From an uncultured Clostridia bacterium (GTDB lineage Bacteria > Bacillota > Clostridia > Oscillospirales > Acutalibacteraceae), in contig CANQJS010000001.1 in NCBI GenBank assembly GCA_947624285.1, positions 186,001 through 250,000 on the forward strand: a stretch of 64,000 nucleotides of DNA. The letters are read 5' to 3'. Of this stretch, positions 8,429 through 18,063 are shown in pieces. Position numbers and translations under genes: made by a program. The notes beneath the pieces were generated by a model. That model searched no databases, had not been told where the DNA came from, and saw only the letters and a program-made list of their open reading frames with translations. Every line of letters starts with the position of its first letter. Positions within the stretch are counted from its first letter, which is position 1.

Positions 8429-11400
8429 TTACTCCTCCGCCTTAATAGGCTCTATCACATAGCTGTAGCTCTGCTTTTCTCCCTTTTTCATCTTATACTG
8501 TTCACGAACGAAAGCCTGCCCCGGCATATCGCCGCCGACGCCGCAAAGCTGATGATCGATATTTACCGTAGTTATCTTTGAGTCATACGGAATATTGTGA
8601 ACATGGGTTGCCTTTTCAAGCCCCTCGGTGGTGTAATGATAGGCGCTGAAATTAAGAGGATCATTGTAGTAAGAGGATATTTTAAATCCGTTTCCAAATT
8701 TATCCGTGATAGTGAGATTACGCACATCAGCCCTGTTTGAGCTCTCCTGCGGGCGCATATAACGGTGCTCAAGATCGGTAACGGTAGAGGTATATCTGCC
8801 TATCTTTGCGCCCGTTTTTCTATCCCAATACGAAGCGTGCGGACCTCTTCCGTACCAACTGACATATTCCATAGTGCCGTTCAGTACCATTCGTGAGCCG
8901 AATTTTATCATATCCGCTTTCGGCACGGCGCTGTGATATACATAAATGCGCCCGTCGGGATACACTCTGTAAGTGGATACGGAATTTTTAAGCATCGGCG
9001 TTTTCCACGCGATATGGATCTCCACGCTGTTATCTTCATTCTGCGTAACGGCAGTCTTGACCGCCCTCGCCTTTTTGCCCGCTCTTTGCCATTTATAGAA
9101 CGGATGGAACGGGATAAGAAACGGCGTGAAATTGAGAAAATCGATATCGTTATCCGTCAAAGCTCTGAAATAATAGGGCTCAAGCGGGGCTTTGAGCATC
9201 TCTACGCCGCCGATATTGTAGTTGACAACACGCCCGTTGCTGACCTTGACCATAAATCCGTCGCCGTTGATCTCAACCTTGCTGCCGTGCTCGTTATAGT
9301 GAAGAACGCCCGCCGTTTCGGGCTCTTTCGGCTGAGGAGCGCTGTTGAGAACAAATTGATCCCACGCGATCTCGTATCCCTCATCAAGACCCGGTGAGCT
9401 CTTTGTGGTGTGAAAAGAAACCGTGAGCACAACCTCTTTATCCTTTGGAACGGAAGGATAATCGTAAGGCACGGTGATGAATGTCTCCGAAAGAGGCTCG
9501 CACTCGAATTTTTCAAGCCTGCCGGATTTAAGCTCCTCACCGTCCGCCTCAAGCTTCCATCTGCACTCATAGGCTGAAATATCGGTGAAAAGGAATTTGT
9601 TTTTAACTCTCAGAGTGCCCTTGTGGATATCGAACATCTCCGTTTTTATCTCGGCATAGACCTTTTTTACCTCGTAGATCTGAGGATGGACCGTTCTGTC
9701 AGCCGCGATAATGCCGTTGGCGCAGAAATATGTATTTGAGCCTGCCATTGCCGTGGTGTTCGGTGCGTTGATAAGCCTGCGCGGCTCGCGCTTCGCGAAA
9801 TCGTCGCCGTAAAGCCATTCGTCCTGCCCGTTTTTATTTACGCGATGAATGGTTTGGTCAACAAAATCCCATATAAATCCGCCGCACATATTGTCGTACT
9901 TCTCGAAATCGTCCATATACTCCTTGAAATTTCCAAGGGAGTTTTCCATGGAATGGGCGTATTCGCAGAGAATGACGGGCTTGCCCTCGTACATCTCGGG
10001 CTTTATGGGCTTGCTGTCCGCCGCAAGCTGATTTGCGATATTATCATAAAGAGAGATTTTTATTTCTTCCTTATTACCCAACTTTTCCATAACATCGGGC
10101 AAGGGATACATTCGGGATATGACATCGCTTTTCGTCAGGTCAAAATCCCCCTCGTAATGGAATTGCCTTGTATCGTCCAGCTTCAGGGCGGCTTCCTTCA
10201 TAGCGGCGAAATTATCCCCATCGCCCGCCTCGTTGCCGAGACTCCACATAAATATGCAGGGATTGTTCCTGTCCCTCAGCACCATTCTTTCCATTCTGTC
10301 CACAACAGCTTCCGTCCACACGGGATTGCTTCCCGGAACGCCCTTGCGCCTTACGCCGTGGGATTCCACCTCGCACTCGTCCATAACATAAAAGCCGTAT
10401 TTGTTGCACATCTCGTAAAAATACGGATCGTCGGGATAATGCGAGGTGCGAATGGCATTGATATTATTTTGCTTCATAATATCAAGATCCTGCTTATACC
10501 TTTCCCTCGGAACAGCCCAGCCGTTATCGGGGTCAAAATCATGGCGGTTTACGCCCCTTATCATCATCGGCATTCCGTTAAAATATATCTTTTCGCCCTT
10601 TATCTCTACCTGCTTAAAGCCCACATCATAGGTCTTTACGGCATAAATCTTACTGCCGCACCTCACCATCATAATGAGCTTATAGAGATTGGGATGCTCC
10701 GCCGACCACTTTCTCGGATTATGCACGGTGGTTTCAAGCTTTATCAAGGTCTTGTCGTCATTTAGCACGCCGTGCGCCGAGCCTATCGGCAGCTCCATAC
10801 CCGTATCCGACAGAAGCGACGCCTCAACGGAAACGGTATTTTTCTCGCCCGCGTAATTCTTTATTTCAAGCTGAAGCGAGGCTTTGGCGTCTGTATAATA
10901 ATTATCGAAAACCGTTTTAAAATAAAAGTCACGAATTGAAACGGGGCTTTCCGCAAAGAGATATACTTCTCTGTAAATTCCGCAAAGCCACCACATATCC
11001 TGATCTTCAAGATATGTGCCGTCGGAATACCTGTAAACCTTGGCGGATATAAGATTTTCCTCGTCAAAGCTCACATATTTCGTAATATTAAATTCGTGCG
11101 GAGTCATAGAGCCCTGCCCGTAGCCGACGAAATTGCCGTTTACATAAACCTCTATCGCCGCCTTTACTGCGCCGAAATGAACGAATATCTCCCTGCCCAT
11201 CCAACGGCGGTTTACATAGAATTTCTTTCTGTAAAAGCCGATTTCCTGCATTGCGTGGTCGATATGAGGTATCTTGCGGCGGCTTCTGCTTATTGCCCGC
11301 GGGAATGTGCTGGCATAATAGTAAGGAACGGAATAGCCCTTTGTTTGCCAAACGGACGGAACGGTTATCTCCTTCCATTTTGCATCCGAAAACCCCGGGG

Positions 11401-11593
11401 ACTCAAATCTCGCGGGCTGATTTTTCAAACCGCGCTGCCAATAGAATTTCCATGTTCCGTTCAGAGACTGCTTATATTGGCTTTGCTCACCCGAAAGCGC
11501 CGTTCTGAGATCGTCATAGGGCATGGCTATAACATGCCCGTCCTCCTTATTGATTTTAATAACCGAAGGATCTTCCCAAATCTCTTTTTTCAT
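8429..11593 (-). CDS. lacZ: Beta-galactosidase, glycoside hydrolase family 2
   Basis: A 1054-residue enzyme with the full LacZ-type five-domain layout. An N-terminal sugar-binding domain (WQTKGYSVPYY, then MTPHEFNITKYV) is followed by immunoglobulin-like and TIM-barrel domains. The barrel includes RGVNRHDFDP, RTSHYPDDP and the acid/base glutamate in WSLGNEAGDG near residue 454. The nucleophile is in LCEYAHSMENS near residue 544, and a beta-sandwich domain ends the protein. No signal peptide, so probably cytoplasmic. I start at the ATG at 11593 (MKKEIWEDP); an in-frame TTG lies seven codons upstream. No sugar transporter is adjacent; the downstream partner is comEC. Confidence 0.94.
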   Translation of the reverse strand: MKKEIWEDPSVIKINKEDGHVIAMPYDDLRTALSGEQSQYKQSLNGTWKFYWQRGLKNQPARFESPGFSDAKWKEITVPSVWQTKGYSVPYYYASTFPRAISRSRRKIPHIDHAMQEIGFYRKKFYVNRRWMGREIFVHFGAVKAAIEVYVNGNFVGYGQGSMTPHEFNITKYVSFDEENLISAKVYRYSDGTYLEDQDMWWLCGIYREVYLFAESPVSIRDFYFKTVFDNYYTDAKASLQLEIKNYAGEKNTVSVEASLLSDTGMELPIGSAHGVLNDDKTLIKLETTVHNPRKWSAEHPNLYKLIMMVRCGSKIYAVKTYDVGFKQVEIKGEKIYFNGMPMMIRGVNRHDFDPDNGWAVPRERYKQDLDIMKQNNINAIRTSHYPDDPYFYEMCNKYGFYVMDECEVESHGVRRKGVPGSNPVWTEAVVDRMERMVLRDRNNPCIFMWSLGNEAGDGDNFAAMKEAALKLDDTRQFHYEGDFDLTKSDVISRMYPLPDVMEKLGNKEEIKISLYDNIANQLAADSKPIKPEMYEGKPVILCEYAHSMENSLGNFKEYMDDFEKYDNMCGGFIWDFVDQTIHRVNKNGQDEWLYGDDFAKREPRRLINAPNTTAMAGSNTYFCANGIIAADRTVHPQIYEVKKVYAEIKTEMFDIHKGTLRVKNKFLFTDISAYECRWKLEADGEELKSGRLEKFECEPLSETFITVPYDYPSVPKDKEVVLTVSFHTTKSSPGLDEGYEIAWDQFVLNSAPQPKEPETAGVLHYNEHGSKVEINGDGFMVKVSNGRVVNYNIGGVEMLKAPLEPYYFRALTDNDIDFLNFTPFLIPFHPFYKWQRAGKKARAVKTAVTQNEDNSVEIHIAWKTPMLKNSVSTYRVYPDGRIYVYHSAVPKADMIKFGSRMVLNGTMEYVSWYGRGPHASYWDRKTGAKIGRYTSTVTDLEHRYMRPQESSNRADVRNLTITDKFGNGFKISSYYNDPLNFSAYHYTTEGLEKATHVHNIPYDSKITTVNIDHQLCGVGGDMPGQAFVREQYKMKKGEKQSYSYVIEPIKAEE

Positions 11594-11694
11594 AAAATTA
11601 GCACCATCTTTCAACCTTATAATAAATTATATTTTAAAAAAAGTCAATAAAAGCGCTCAAACAATACGCCTCGTGAGAAATTAAAAGCCTGTTG

Positions 11695-11724
11695 TAGACA
11701 AATTCAGGTGAATTGTGTTATACT
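11695..11724 (+). promoter_or_regulatory. Promoter for the femX-alr pair
   Basis: TAGACA (11695-11700), an 18-base spacer and TATACT (11719-11724). It lies about 45 bases upstream of the TTG start of the FemABX-like gene. Confidence 0.6.
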
Positions 11725-11769
11725 AAACAGAAGAATAAATTGCATATTATTTCCGACGGAGGCATTATT

Positions 11770-12804
11770 TTGATAGTAAGAGTTGACGATGGCAATCTTG
11801 CCGAATACGAAAAATTCATAAAATCTCACCCAAAGGGGCTGTTTCAGCATTCCTCGAAATGGGCGAAAGTGAAATCCGCGTGGAAATGGGAAGCAATTAT
11901 GCTGAAGGACGGCGACGGAAACATAAAGGGCACGGCGGCGGCGCTTATAAGATTTATCCCGATAATAAAGTATTCCCTGTTCTATGTCTGCCGCGGATTT
12001 ACGGCGGACGAGGACGATTTTGAAACATTCGACGCGCTTTTTGACGGTCTGCTTGAGCTTGCGAAGAAATACAAGGCTTACTGCATTAAAATCGACCCCG
12101 AGATCGTTATTGAAAACACGGCTTACAAAAAACATCTTTTGGACAAGGGCTTTATTGAGCTCAATCCCGGCTGTATGGATTTCGAGAATGTTCAGCCGCG
12201 CTTTGTCTATTGTTTCGACTACAACGGGCTTTCTTTGGACGAGTTGATGCTCACCTTTAAGCCGGATTACAGAAACAGAATTCGCAAAGCGCCGAAAAAA
12301 GGCGTTGAGGTAAAAATACAGGGCGTTGAGGCGCTTGACGATTTCGTTAAGATAATGCAGGAGACGGGAGAGCGCGACGGCTTTTCCACAAGACCGAAAT
12401 CTTATTTCGAGAGAATACTTACCTGTATGGGCGACGACGCGAGGCTCTATATGGCATATTACGAGGGCAAACCGATAGCCGGAACGATAGCGATAAAATG
12501 GGGTCAAAATGTTATGAAATATCAATACGGCGCTTCGTCAAATTCCTACAGAAATGTTTACCCCAACTATCTTCTTCAGTGGTCAATGATGCAGTGGGGT
12601 CACGAATGCGGCTGCAAAGTCTACGATTTCGGAGGTATAAGCGGCGACTGTATGAATCCCGATAATCCGCACTACGGTCTGTGGCGATTCAAGCACGGCT
12701 TCGGCGGATATATGAAAGAATTTATAGGCGAATTTGACTATGTTATAAATAAGCCGATATACAAATTGTATAATTTGGCGATGAAGCTGAAAAGCCGTCT
12801 GTAG
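11770..12804 (+). CDS. FemABX-family peptidoglycan bridge aminoacyltransferase
   Basis: FemABX proteins transfer amino acids from aminoacyl-tRNA to the lysine side chain of lipid II. The 344-residue protein shows the doubled GNAT layout. Early stretches are GLFQHSSKWAKVK and FYVCRGF. The family core RNRIRKAPKKGVEV is near residue 178, followed by MAYYEGKPIAGTI, the C-terminal YGASSNSYRN and VYDFGGISGD. The start is a TTG at 11770: GGAGG lies seven bases upstream and family similarity begins there. It is 44 bases ahead of an alanine-racemase-like gene on the same strand, which supports an envelope role. The acceptor and amino acid are not predictable. Confidence 0.86.
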   Translation: MIVRVDDGNLAEYEKFIKSHPKGLFQHSSKWAKVKSAWKWEAIMLKDGDGNIKGTAAALIRFIPIIKYSLFYVCRGFTADEDDFETFDALFDGLLELAKKYKAYCIKIDPEIVIENTAYKKHLLDKGFIELNPGCMDFENVQPRFVYCFDYNGLSLDELMLTFKPDYRNRIRKAPKKGVEVKIQGVEALDDFVKIMQETGERDGFSTRPKSYFERILTCMGDDARLYMAYYEGKPIAGTIAIKWGQNVMKYQYGASSNSYRNVYPNYLLQWSMMQWGHECGCKVYDFGGISGDCMNPDNPHYGLWRFKHGFGGYMKEFIGEFDYVINKPIYKLYNLAMKLKSRL

Positions 12805-12848
12805 TTCAGGCAAAAGATAATAAGAAATATAAAATAAAGGAATAGAAA

Positions 12849-13940
12849 ATGAGCAGATATGTAATAGATAAAGCAAAGCTTGTTGAAAATATCGAGCTGC
12901 TGAAAAAGAAAGCGGGAGTGCCGATAATCGGCGTTGTAAAAGGCAACGGCTACGGCTTCGGAATCAAGGAATTTACTTCGGTGCTTAAAGAAAACGGCAT
13001 CGAGACATTTGCCGTTACCGAGGTTGCGGACATCGCGCCGCTCAAAGAAATCGTAGGCGGCTCAAAAATTCTTGTTATGCGCTCCACCTGTGTTGAGAGC
13101 GAAGCGGAAATAATCGCGAAAAACGGCTGTATCGCTACTATCGGCTCGGCACAGGCGTGCCGCGTGATGGACGAGGTTTCCAAGCGGCTCGGCGTTAAAA
13201 CAAAGTGCCATCTTAAAATAGACACGGGCATGGGCAGATACGGCTTTATGCCGAGCGATGTGGACAAGGCTATCGAATGCTTTAAGTCGGAAAACCTTGA
13301 GTTTATCGGCGTCTACACGCATTTTTCAAGCGCGTTTACAAACACTGCGCTTACAAAGGCTCAGCAGATTTTATTCGAGGATACGGTAAAGCAAATCGAA
13401 AAAGCGGGATATTCGGTAGGCACGCGCCATTGCGCCAATTCCCCCGCTCTGCTCAATGTTGAGGATATATGCCTCGACAGCGTGCGCCTCGGCTCGGCGT
13501 TTACGGGCCGCGTTATAACAAAAAGCCGCCTGCCGCTTAACAGGATCGGCAGGTTGGAGGCGGATATTGTTGATATCAAGACTGTTCCCGCCGGCTACAG
13601 CGTTGGTTACAACGGCTCGTTTAAAACCGCCCGTGAAACAAAAATAGCCATCGTTCCCATAGGGCACTATGACGGCTTTGGGCTTGCGAAGGAAAGAGAG
13701 CGGATAACACTGCGCTCTATCCTTTCCCTCGTTAAGCAATTTCTTCAGAAAAAACGCCTTACCGTTGAGATAAACGGCAGGCAATACCCCGTAATCGGTG
13801 ATATAGGGCTTTCCCACACCGCAGTTGACATAACGGGAAGCGATATAAAATGCGGCGACACGGCAAGCGTTGATATTTCGCCGCTTATGGTAAATCCGAG
13901 AATAGAGAGAGTTTACAGCGAGGGGAGTCAAACACAATAA
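12849..13940 (+). CDS. Alanine racemase-like PLP enzyme, divergent active site
   Basis: A fold-type III PLP enzyme of 363 residues. The PLP lysine is in VVKGNGYGFG (about residue 34) and the carboxylate-site arginine in IDTGMGRYGF. The catalytic tyrosine candidate is in VGYNGSF, and VRLGSA supplies the usual PLP-nitrogen arginine. The C-terminal motif that is normally Cys-Met-Asp (residues 311-313 in the Geobacillus enzyme) reads Gly-Leu-Ser here (VIGDIGLSHTAVD). The ring-contact histidine of YGHG is phenylalanine. D-alanine synthesis is the default guess, but another substrate is possible. It probably shares a transcript with the FemABX-like gene. Confidence 0.8.
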   Translation: MSRYVIDKAKLVENIELLKKKAGVPIIGVVKGNGYGFGIKEFTSVLKENGIETFAVTEVADIAPLKEIVGGSKILVMRSTCVESEAEIIAKNGCIATIGSAQACRVMDEVSKRLGVKTKCHLKIDTGMGRYGFMPSDVDKAIECFKSENLEFIGVYTHFSSAFTNTALTKAQQILFEDTVKQIEKAGYSVGTRHCANSPALLNVEDICLDSVRLGSAFTGRVITKSRLPLNRIGRLEADIVDIKTVPAGYSVGYNGSFKTARETKIAIVPIGHYDGFGLAKERERITLRSILSLVKQFLQKKRLTVEINGRQYPVIGDIGLSHTAVDITGSDIKCGDTASVDISPLMVNPRIERVYSEGSQTQ

Positions 13941-14041
13941 GGTTTTTACGGGCTTATTTACGCAAATACTGCTTCAAACCCCTTGTCAATACTTATAGCT
14001 GAGGCGACTGAAAGCCGTTTGCAGATATTATATAATAAATT

Positions 14042-14075
14042 ACCGCCAAGGCGTTCAGCCTCGGCGGTTTTCATA
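14042..14075. terminator. Bidirectional terminator between the alanine racemase and membrane-protein genes
   Basis: Stem ACCGCC-A-AGGC / GCCT-C-GGCGGT (14042-14052 with 14058-14068) with one internal mismatch. It is followed by TTTT on the plus strand and AATTTATT on the minus strand. It separates two convergent genes. Confidence 0.8.
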
Positions 14076-14612
14076 TTATTTAAGATATTTTGTTATTCGC
14101 TTTTCAATTTTCTTTTCATAAAGCACAAGAAAAATTTTAAGAAGATAATCATACATAATGAATGTGAAATTCATTGCGGCGGCAAAGCCGATGAGCAAAG
14201 CGTATGAAAACACGCCTTCCTCAAAAAACGGTATGTTAAATACGAACACGCAGAGCAGCTCTATTACCGCTATTGACGCGTTGAAAATCAATAATTTCAA
14301 AAGAAATCTCAACGGTTTTATCTTTAATTTATCTAAAGACGATTTAATTATCGGATAATAGCCGAAAAACAAAGCGAACATAAGCACGCTCTCTTTTTCG
14401 GGAACGAGTATCAGCGATAATATGGATGTTGCGGCGTAAACGAGAACGGCGTCTTTTGCGCCGAAGGTCTTTTTTATCATAACGCAAACAAGACCCAGCA
14501 GCATAGGAGCGACATATGCAAAAATATAAAGCAAGCCGCCCAAAAGCATTATCGTTACGCTGAGCGCCGCCGCAAGACCGCACACCGCCGCCCTTACGGA
14601 TTTCTTTTTCAT
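14076..14612 (-). CDS. Uncharacterised integral membrane protein
   Basis: A 178-residue hydrophobic protein with about five membrane-spanning segments and lysine-rich termini (MKKKSVRAA at the start, KKIEKRITKYLK at the end). I do not recognise a named family with confidence. It resembles small ECF-transporter-S or DUF2232-like membrane proteins only in general composition. Its start overlaps the rpiB stop by four bases (ATGA), so it belongs to the fhs-tsaE-tsaB-rpiB transcript. A bidirectional terminator follows. Confidence 0.6.
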   Translation of the reverse strand: MKKKSVRAAVCGLAAALSVTIMLLGGLLYIFAYVAPMLLGLVCVMIKKTFGAKDAVLVYAATSILSLILVPEKESVLMFALFFGYYPIIKSSLDKLKIKPLRFLLKLLIFNASIAVIELLCVFVFNIPFFEEGVFSYALLIGFAAAMNFTFIMYDYLLKIFLVLYEKKIEKRITKYLK

Positions 14613-15058
14613 TCTATCTCTTCACCGTTTTCAAGCGCGGAAATCATATCTATTCTTCTTTGATGCCTGCCGCCCTCAAATTCTGTGTTCAGAAAAACAT
14701 CAACAAGCTCCAGCGCAAGACCGTAGCCCGTTACCCGCTCTCCGAGGCAGAGAACATTGGCGTCGTTGTGGGCGCGGGTGAGTTTTGCTCCAAAGTAATT
14801 TGAGCAGGCGGCGGCGCGTATTCCCTTGATTTTATTTGCCGCCATCGAAATGCCTATTCCCGTGCCGCAGCAGAGTATGGCTTTTTCGCACTCTCCTCTC
14901 ACGACCGCCTTGCACGCTCTGCTTGCCGCAACTGCGTAATCAAAGCTTTCGGGAGCGTAACAGCCGAAATCCTTATATTCGATTTTCTTTTCATCAAAAT
15001 ACTGTTTAATTTTTTCCTTGAGCGCAAAGCCCGCGTGGTCAGATCCCAAAGCGATCAT
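14609..15058 (-). CDS. rpiB: Ribose-5-phosphate isomerase B
   Basis: Interconverts ribose 5-phosphate and ribulose 5-phosphate in the pentose phosphate pathway. The 149-residue protein starts MIALGSDHAGFALKE and has the catalytic-cysteine region ILCCGTGIGISMAANK. RAAACSNYFGAKLTRAHNDANVL follows in segments, and the end has the phosphate-binding GGRHQRRIDMI. Length and motifs are typical. It overlaps tsaB by four bases upstream and the membrane-protein gene by four bases downstream. Confidence 0.96.
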   Translation of the reverse strand: MIALGSDHAGFALKEKIKQYFDEKKIEYKDFGCYAPESFDYAVAASRACKAVVRGECEKAILCCGTGIGISMAANKIKGIRAAACSNYFGAKLTRAHNDANVLCLGERVTGYGLALELVDVFLNTEFEGGRHQRRIDMISALENGEEIE

Positions 15059-15735
15059 TTGTTTTTCTCCTTTTTTAATTTAAGTTCACGCTCCGCCTGA
15101 CTTGGGCGAAGATAAAACGGTCTTAATTTCTCCGCCTTGATAAGCGGTTTTCCCTGCGCGGCTGAAGAAACGCCTGCTCCGTTTTGATAAATTTTATCAC
15201 CGTCGGCTAAAACTGCGTTTTTTAATTCAAGGCTTTCAAGGCAAAGCCTCGCGCCGTCTCCCGCCATAATTACCCTGTCATATTGCAGCAGCTCTTTTTT
15301 CAGGTCATCCGCCGAAATCGCCCTGTCCTCGCACAGACGCGTTATTTTGCCGTTTTCCGCCCTGAAAAGCGCGTTGTAAAACTGCATTCGCCTTGCGTCC
15401 ATAACGGCGCAAATAACGGCGTTTTCATTCGTAAAATTATAGGCTATCGCCTCAAGGGTAGAAACGGGAATGCACGGTATGCCGTCGGCAAACGCAAGCC
15501 CTTTGACTGTTGCCACGCCTATCCTCACTCCGGTAAAAGAGCCCGGACCTGCCGTTACCGCTATGGCGTCAAGCTCTTTGAAAGAGTGCCCCTCCATAAC
15601 TTTTTCGATAAGCGGAAGCAGCGTTTCGCTGTGGGTGAGCCCTTTATTCAAAAGCTCATAATTTACGATCCGTTCGCCGTCGGTAAGCGCCGCCGAGGCG
15701 GTGATTGCGGAGGAATCAACACTCAGCAAAAGCAT
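15055..15735 (-). CDS. tsaB: tRNA t6A modification protein TsaB
   Basis: TsaB (YeaZ) is the ASKHA-fold partner of TsaD in making N6-threonylcarbamoyladenosine at position 37 of ANN-decoding tRNAs. The 226-residue sequence has LLLSVDSSAITASAAL at the N terminus, GLTHSETLLPLIEKV, and AVTAGPGSFTGVRIG, all standard for TsaB. Start and the tsaE stop share one base (TAATG). tsaD and rimI, which often follow, are absent here; rpiB comes next. Confidence 0.95.
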   Translation of the reverse strand: MLLLSVDSSAITASAALTDGERIVNYELLNKGLTHSETLLPLIEKVMEGHSFKELDAIAVTAGPGSFTGVRIGVATVKGLAFADGIPCIPVSTLEAIAYNFTNENAVICAVMDARRMQFYNALFRAENGKITRLCEDRAISADDLKKELLQYDRVIMAGDGARLCLESLELKNAVLADGDKIYQNGAGVSSAAQGKPLIKAEKLRPFYLRPSQAERELKLKKEKNK

Positions 15736-16166
15736 TATTTATTTTCACCTTTTTTATATATTTTGAATTTTCTGCCGTTGTCGGAAATCTTCTCTATCTC
15801 CACTATATACGCGTCGTCGGGCAAAGCCCCGTAAATATTCTCGCTCCATTCGGCGGCGATATACGCTTTACCGCCGAGACAATCAAAAAATCCCGTTGAG
15901 TAGAGATCGTCCCAACCGTCAACGCGGTACATATCAAAATGATAAAGGACTTTTCCCCCTCCCCTATACTCATTTACAAGGGCAAAGGTGGGAGATGATA
16001 CCTCGGCGTTTATTTTGAGCCCTTTTACAAGCCCCGTGGTAAATGCGGTTTTTCCCGCTCCCAAATCGCCGAGGAAGCCTATGACGGAGCCCTCGGGCAA
16101 AGTCTCGGCGAATTTCTCGGCTTTAGCGAGAGTTTCCTCATAGCTTTGCGTAACAAAAGACAGCAT
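15735..16166 (-). CDS. tsaE: tRNA t6A modification ATPase TsaE
   Basis: P-loop ATPase that supports turnover of the TsaB-TsaD complex. The Walker A sequence GDLGAGKTAFT lies near residues 33-43, then SSPTFALVNEY and the aromatic HFDMYRV typical of YjeE/TsaE. The 143-residue length is normal. It follows fhs by one base and overlaps tsaB by one base, forming a translationally coupled pair. Confidence 0.95.
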   Translation of the reverse strand: MLSFVTQSYEETLAKAEKFAETLPEGSVIGFLGDLGAGKTAFTTGLVKGLKINAEVSSPTFALVNEYRGGGKVLYHFDMYRVDGWDDLYSTGFFDCLGGKAYIAAEWSENIYGALPDDAYIVEIEKISDNGRKFKIYKKGENK

Positions 16167-16167
16167 A

Positions 16168-17835
16168 TCAGAAAAGACCTACCGTATTGCCGTTTTCGTC
16201 TATATCTATTTTGTAAGCGGCGGGTGATTTTGAAAGACCGGGCATAGTCATAATGGAGCCCGTTTGGCAAACAAGGAAGCCCGCGCCGTTGGAAAGCGTT
16301 ACGGAGGAAACGGTTATCCTGAAATTCTTAGGTCTGCCGAGAAGAGCGGGATTATCGGAAAGGCTGTATTGCGTCTTTGCCATACAAACGGGCATTTTAT
16401 CCGCGCCGAGCTCAATAAATTCCTCGATGCTCTTCTTTGCCTCTTTCGTGTAATCCACACCGTCCGCGCCGTAAATTTCCTTCGCCACGGTTTCGATTTT
16501 ATCGTAAATCGGCATATCAAGGTCGTAAAGGCAATGGAAGTTATTTTCTTTCTCACACGCCTCCACAACTTTTTCGGCAAGCTCTATGCCGCCGTTTCCG
16601 CCCTCGGCAAAGCATTTTGTAACGGCGAAATCCGCGCCCTTTTCCTCGCAGAAATTCTTTACAAAATCTATCTCCCTGTCGGTATCGGCATAGAAATGAT
16701 TTATCGCCACCACTACGGGAACGCCGAATTTTTTGAGATTGTCTATATGCGCGCCGAGGTTGACCGAGCCCTTTTCAAGAGCCTCCATATTCTCGCCCGC
16801 AAGCTTATCCTTTGGAACGCCGCCGTTATATTTCATTGAGCGAACGGTGGACACAAGCACGATACAGCTTGGCGTTAAGCCCGCGAAGCGGCACTTTATA
16901 TCAAGGAATTTCTCAGCGCCGAGGTCTGAGCCGAAGCCCGCCTCGGTAACGCAGTAATCGGCGAGCTTAAGAGCGGTTTTTGTTGCCCTTACGGAGTTGC
17001 ATCCGTGGGCGATATTCGCAAACGGACCGCCGTGCATAATAGCGGGAGTATTCTCAAGAGTCTGCACAAGATTTGGCTTGATAGCGTCCTTCAAAAGAAC
17101 GGTCATTGCGCCGTCTGCTTTAATATCCCTGCAATAAACGGGCTTATTGTCGTAGGTATAGGCAACAAGAATATTGCCGAGCCGCCTTTTAAGGTCAAAT
17201 AAATCTTCGGACAAGCAGAGTATCGCCATAACCTCGGAGGCAACGGTGATGATGAAATGATCCTCTCTCGGCACGCCGTTGAGCTTTCCGCCGAGCGAGC
17301 AAACGATATTGCGCAGGGCGCGATCGTTGATATCAAGGCATCTTTTCACAAGAACTCTGCGCTGGTCTATCCCCAGCTCGTTGCCCTGCTGAATATGATT
17401 ATCAAGAATAGCGCACATAAGGTTGTTGGCGCTTGTGATTGCGTGCATATCACCCGTGAAATGAAGGTTTATATCCTCCATCGGCACTACTTGGCTGTAA
17501 CCGCCTCCGGCGGCGCCGCCTTTAATTCCGAAAACGGGACCGAGTGAGGGCTCACGAAGAGCGATTATAGCTTTTTTGCCTATTTTGGAGAGAGACTGCC
17601 CGAGGCCTATGCTGACCGTGGTTTTTCCCTCGCCCGCCGGCGTGGGATTTACCGCGGTTACAAGTATGAGCTTTCCGTCCTTACCGGCTTTAACTCTGTT
17701 AACAAGCTCGTCAGACAGCTTCGCCTTATAATGCCCGTATGGCTCGATCTCGCTTTCCTTAATGCCCAAAGCCTCCGCTATCTCGCTTATGGGCTTCATT
17801 TTCGCCTGCTGAGCAATTTCAATATCGCTTAACAT
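16168..17835 (-). CDS. fhs: Formate--tetrahydrofolate ligase
   Basis: ATP-dependent formation of 10-formyl-THF from formate, feeding purine synthesis and, in acetogens, the methyl branch of the Wood-Ljungdahl pathway. The 555-residue protein has the P-loop [16 protein letters not shown] near residue 65. [14 protein letters not shown] and FTGDMHAI follow, with the C-terminal [15 protein letters not shown]. No other one-carbon genes are near, so acetogenesis cannot be inferred. GGAGG lies upstream of the start, and a clear promoter is at 17915-17943. Confidence 0.98.
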   Translation of the reverse strand: MLSDIEIAQQAKMKPISEIAEALGIKESEIEPYGHYKAKLSDELVNRVKAGKDGKLILVTAVNPTPAGEGKTTVSIGLGQSLSKIGKKAIIALREPSLGPVFGIKGGAAGGGYSQVVPMEDINLHFTGDMHAITSANNLMCAILDNHIQQGNELGIDQRRVLVKRCLDINDRALRNIVCSLGGKLNGVPREDHFIITVASEVMAILCLSEDLFDLKRRLGNILVAYTYDNKPVYCRDIKADGAMTVLLKDAIKPNLVQTLENTPAIMHGGPFANIAHGCNSVRATKTALKLADYCVTEAGFGSDLGAEKFLDIKCRFAGLTPSCIVLVSTVRSMKYNGGVPKDKLAGENMEALEKGSVNLGAHIDNLKKFGVPVVVAINHFYADTDREIDFVKNFCEEKGADFAVTKCFAEGGNGGIELAEKVVEACEKENNFHCLYDLDMPIYDKIETVAKEIYGADGVDYTKEAKKSIEEFIELGADKMPVCMAKTQYSLSDNPALLGRPKNFRITVSSVTLSNGAGFLVCQTGSIMTMPGLSKSPAAYKIDIDENGNTVGLF

Positions 17836-17914
17836 ATGTGCTTGTCCTCCTGCAAATTCATTTGTATTAAGTCGGAAAAAACGGTTTTAACATCCTTTTC
17901 CCAACGCGTAAAAT

Positions 17915-17943
17915 ACTATAACATATCATAAAAAATAATTCAA
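17915..17943 (-). promoter_or_regulatory. fhs promoter
   Basis: Minus strand: TTGAAT (17943-17938), 17-base spacer, TATAGT (17920-17915), in the divergent gap with the SEDS gene. Confidence 0.6.
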
Positions 17944-17987
17944 CACATATTAAACTAAATAATCACTCGCTGTTAATAATTTTCAAC

Positions 17988-18016
17988 TTGAAAAAAAGCT
18001 CATACGATAATATAAT
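17988..18016 (+). promoter_or_regulatory. Promoter of the SEDS gene
   Basis: TTGAAA (17988-17993), 17-base spacer, perfect TATAAT (18011-18016). It is about 40 bases upstream of a strong GGAGG Shine-Dalgarno site. Confidence 0.65.
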
Positions 18017-18063
18017 ATATACGCGATTTAAAATGCGTGAAAAATGTATGAAGGAGGCGAAAA

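Noticed and set aside
9845-10765. Plus-strand open frame of 306 codons
   Set aside because: It lies within lacZ in the opposite strand, over the catalytic barrel. It is a codon-bias shadow.
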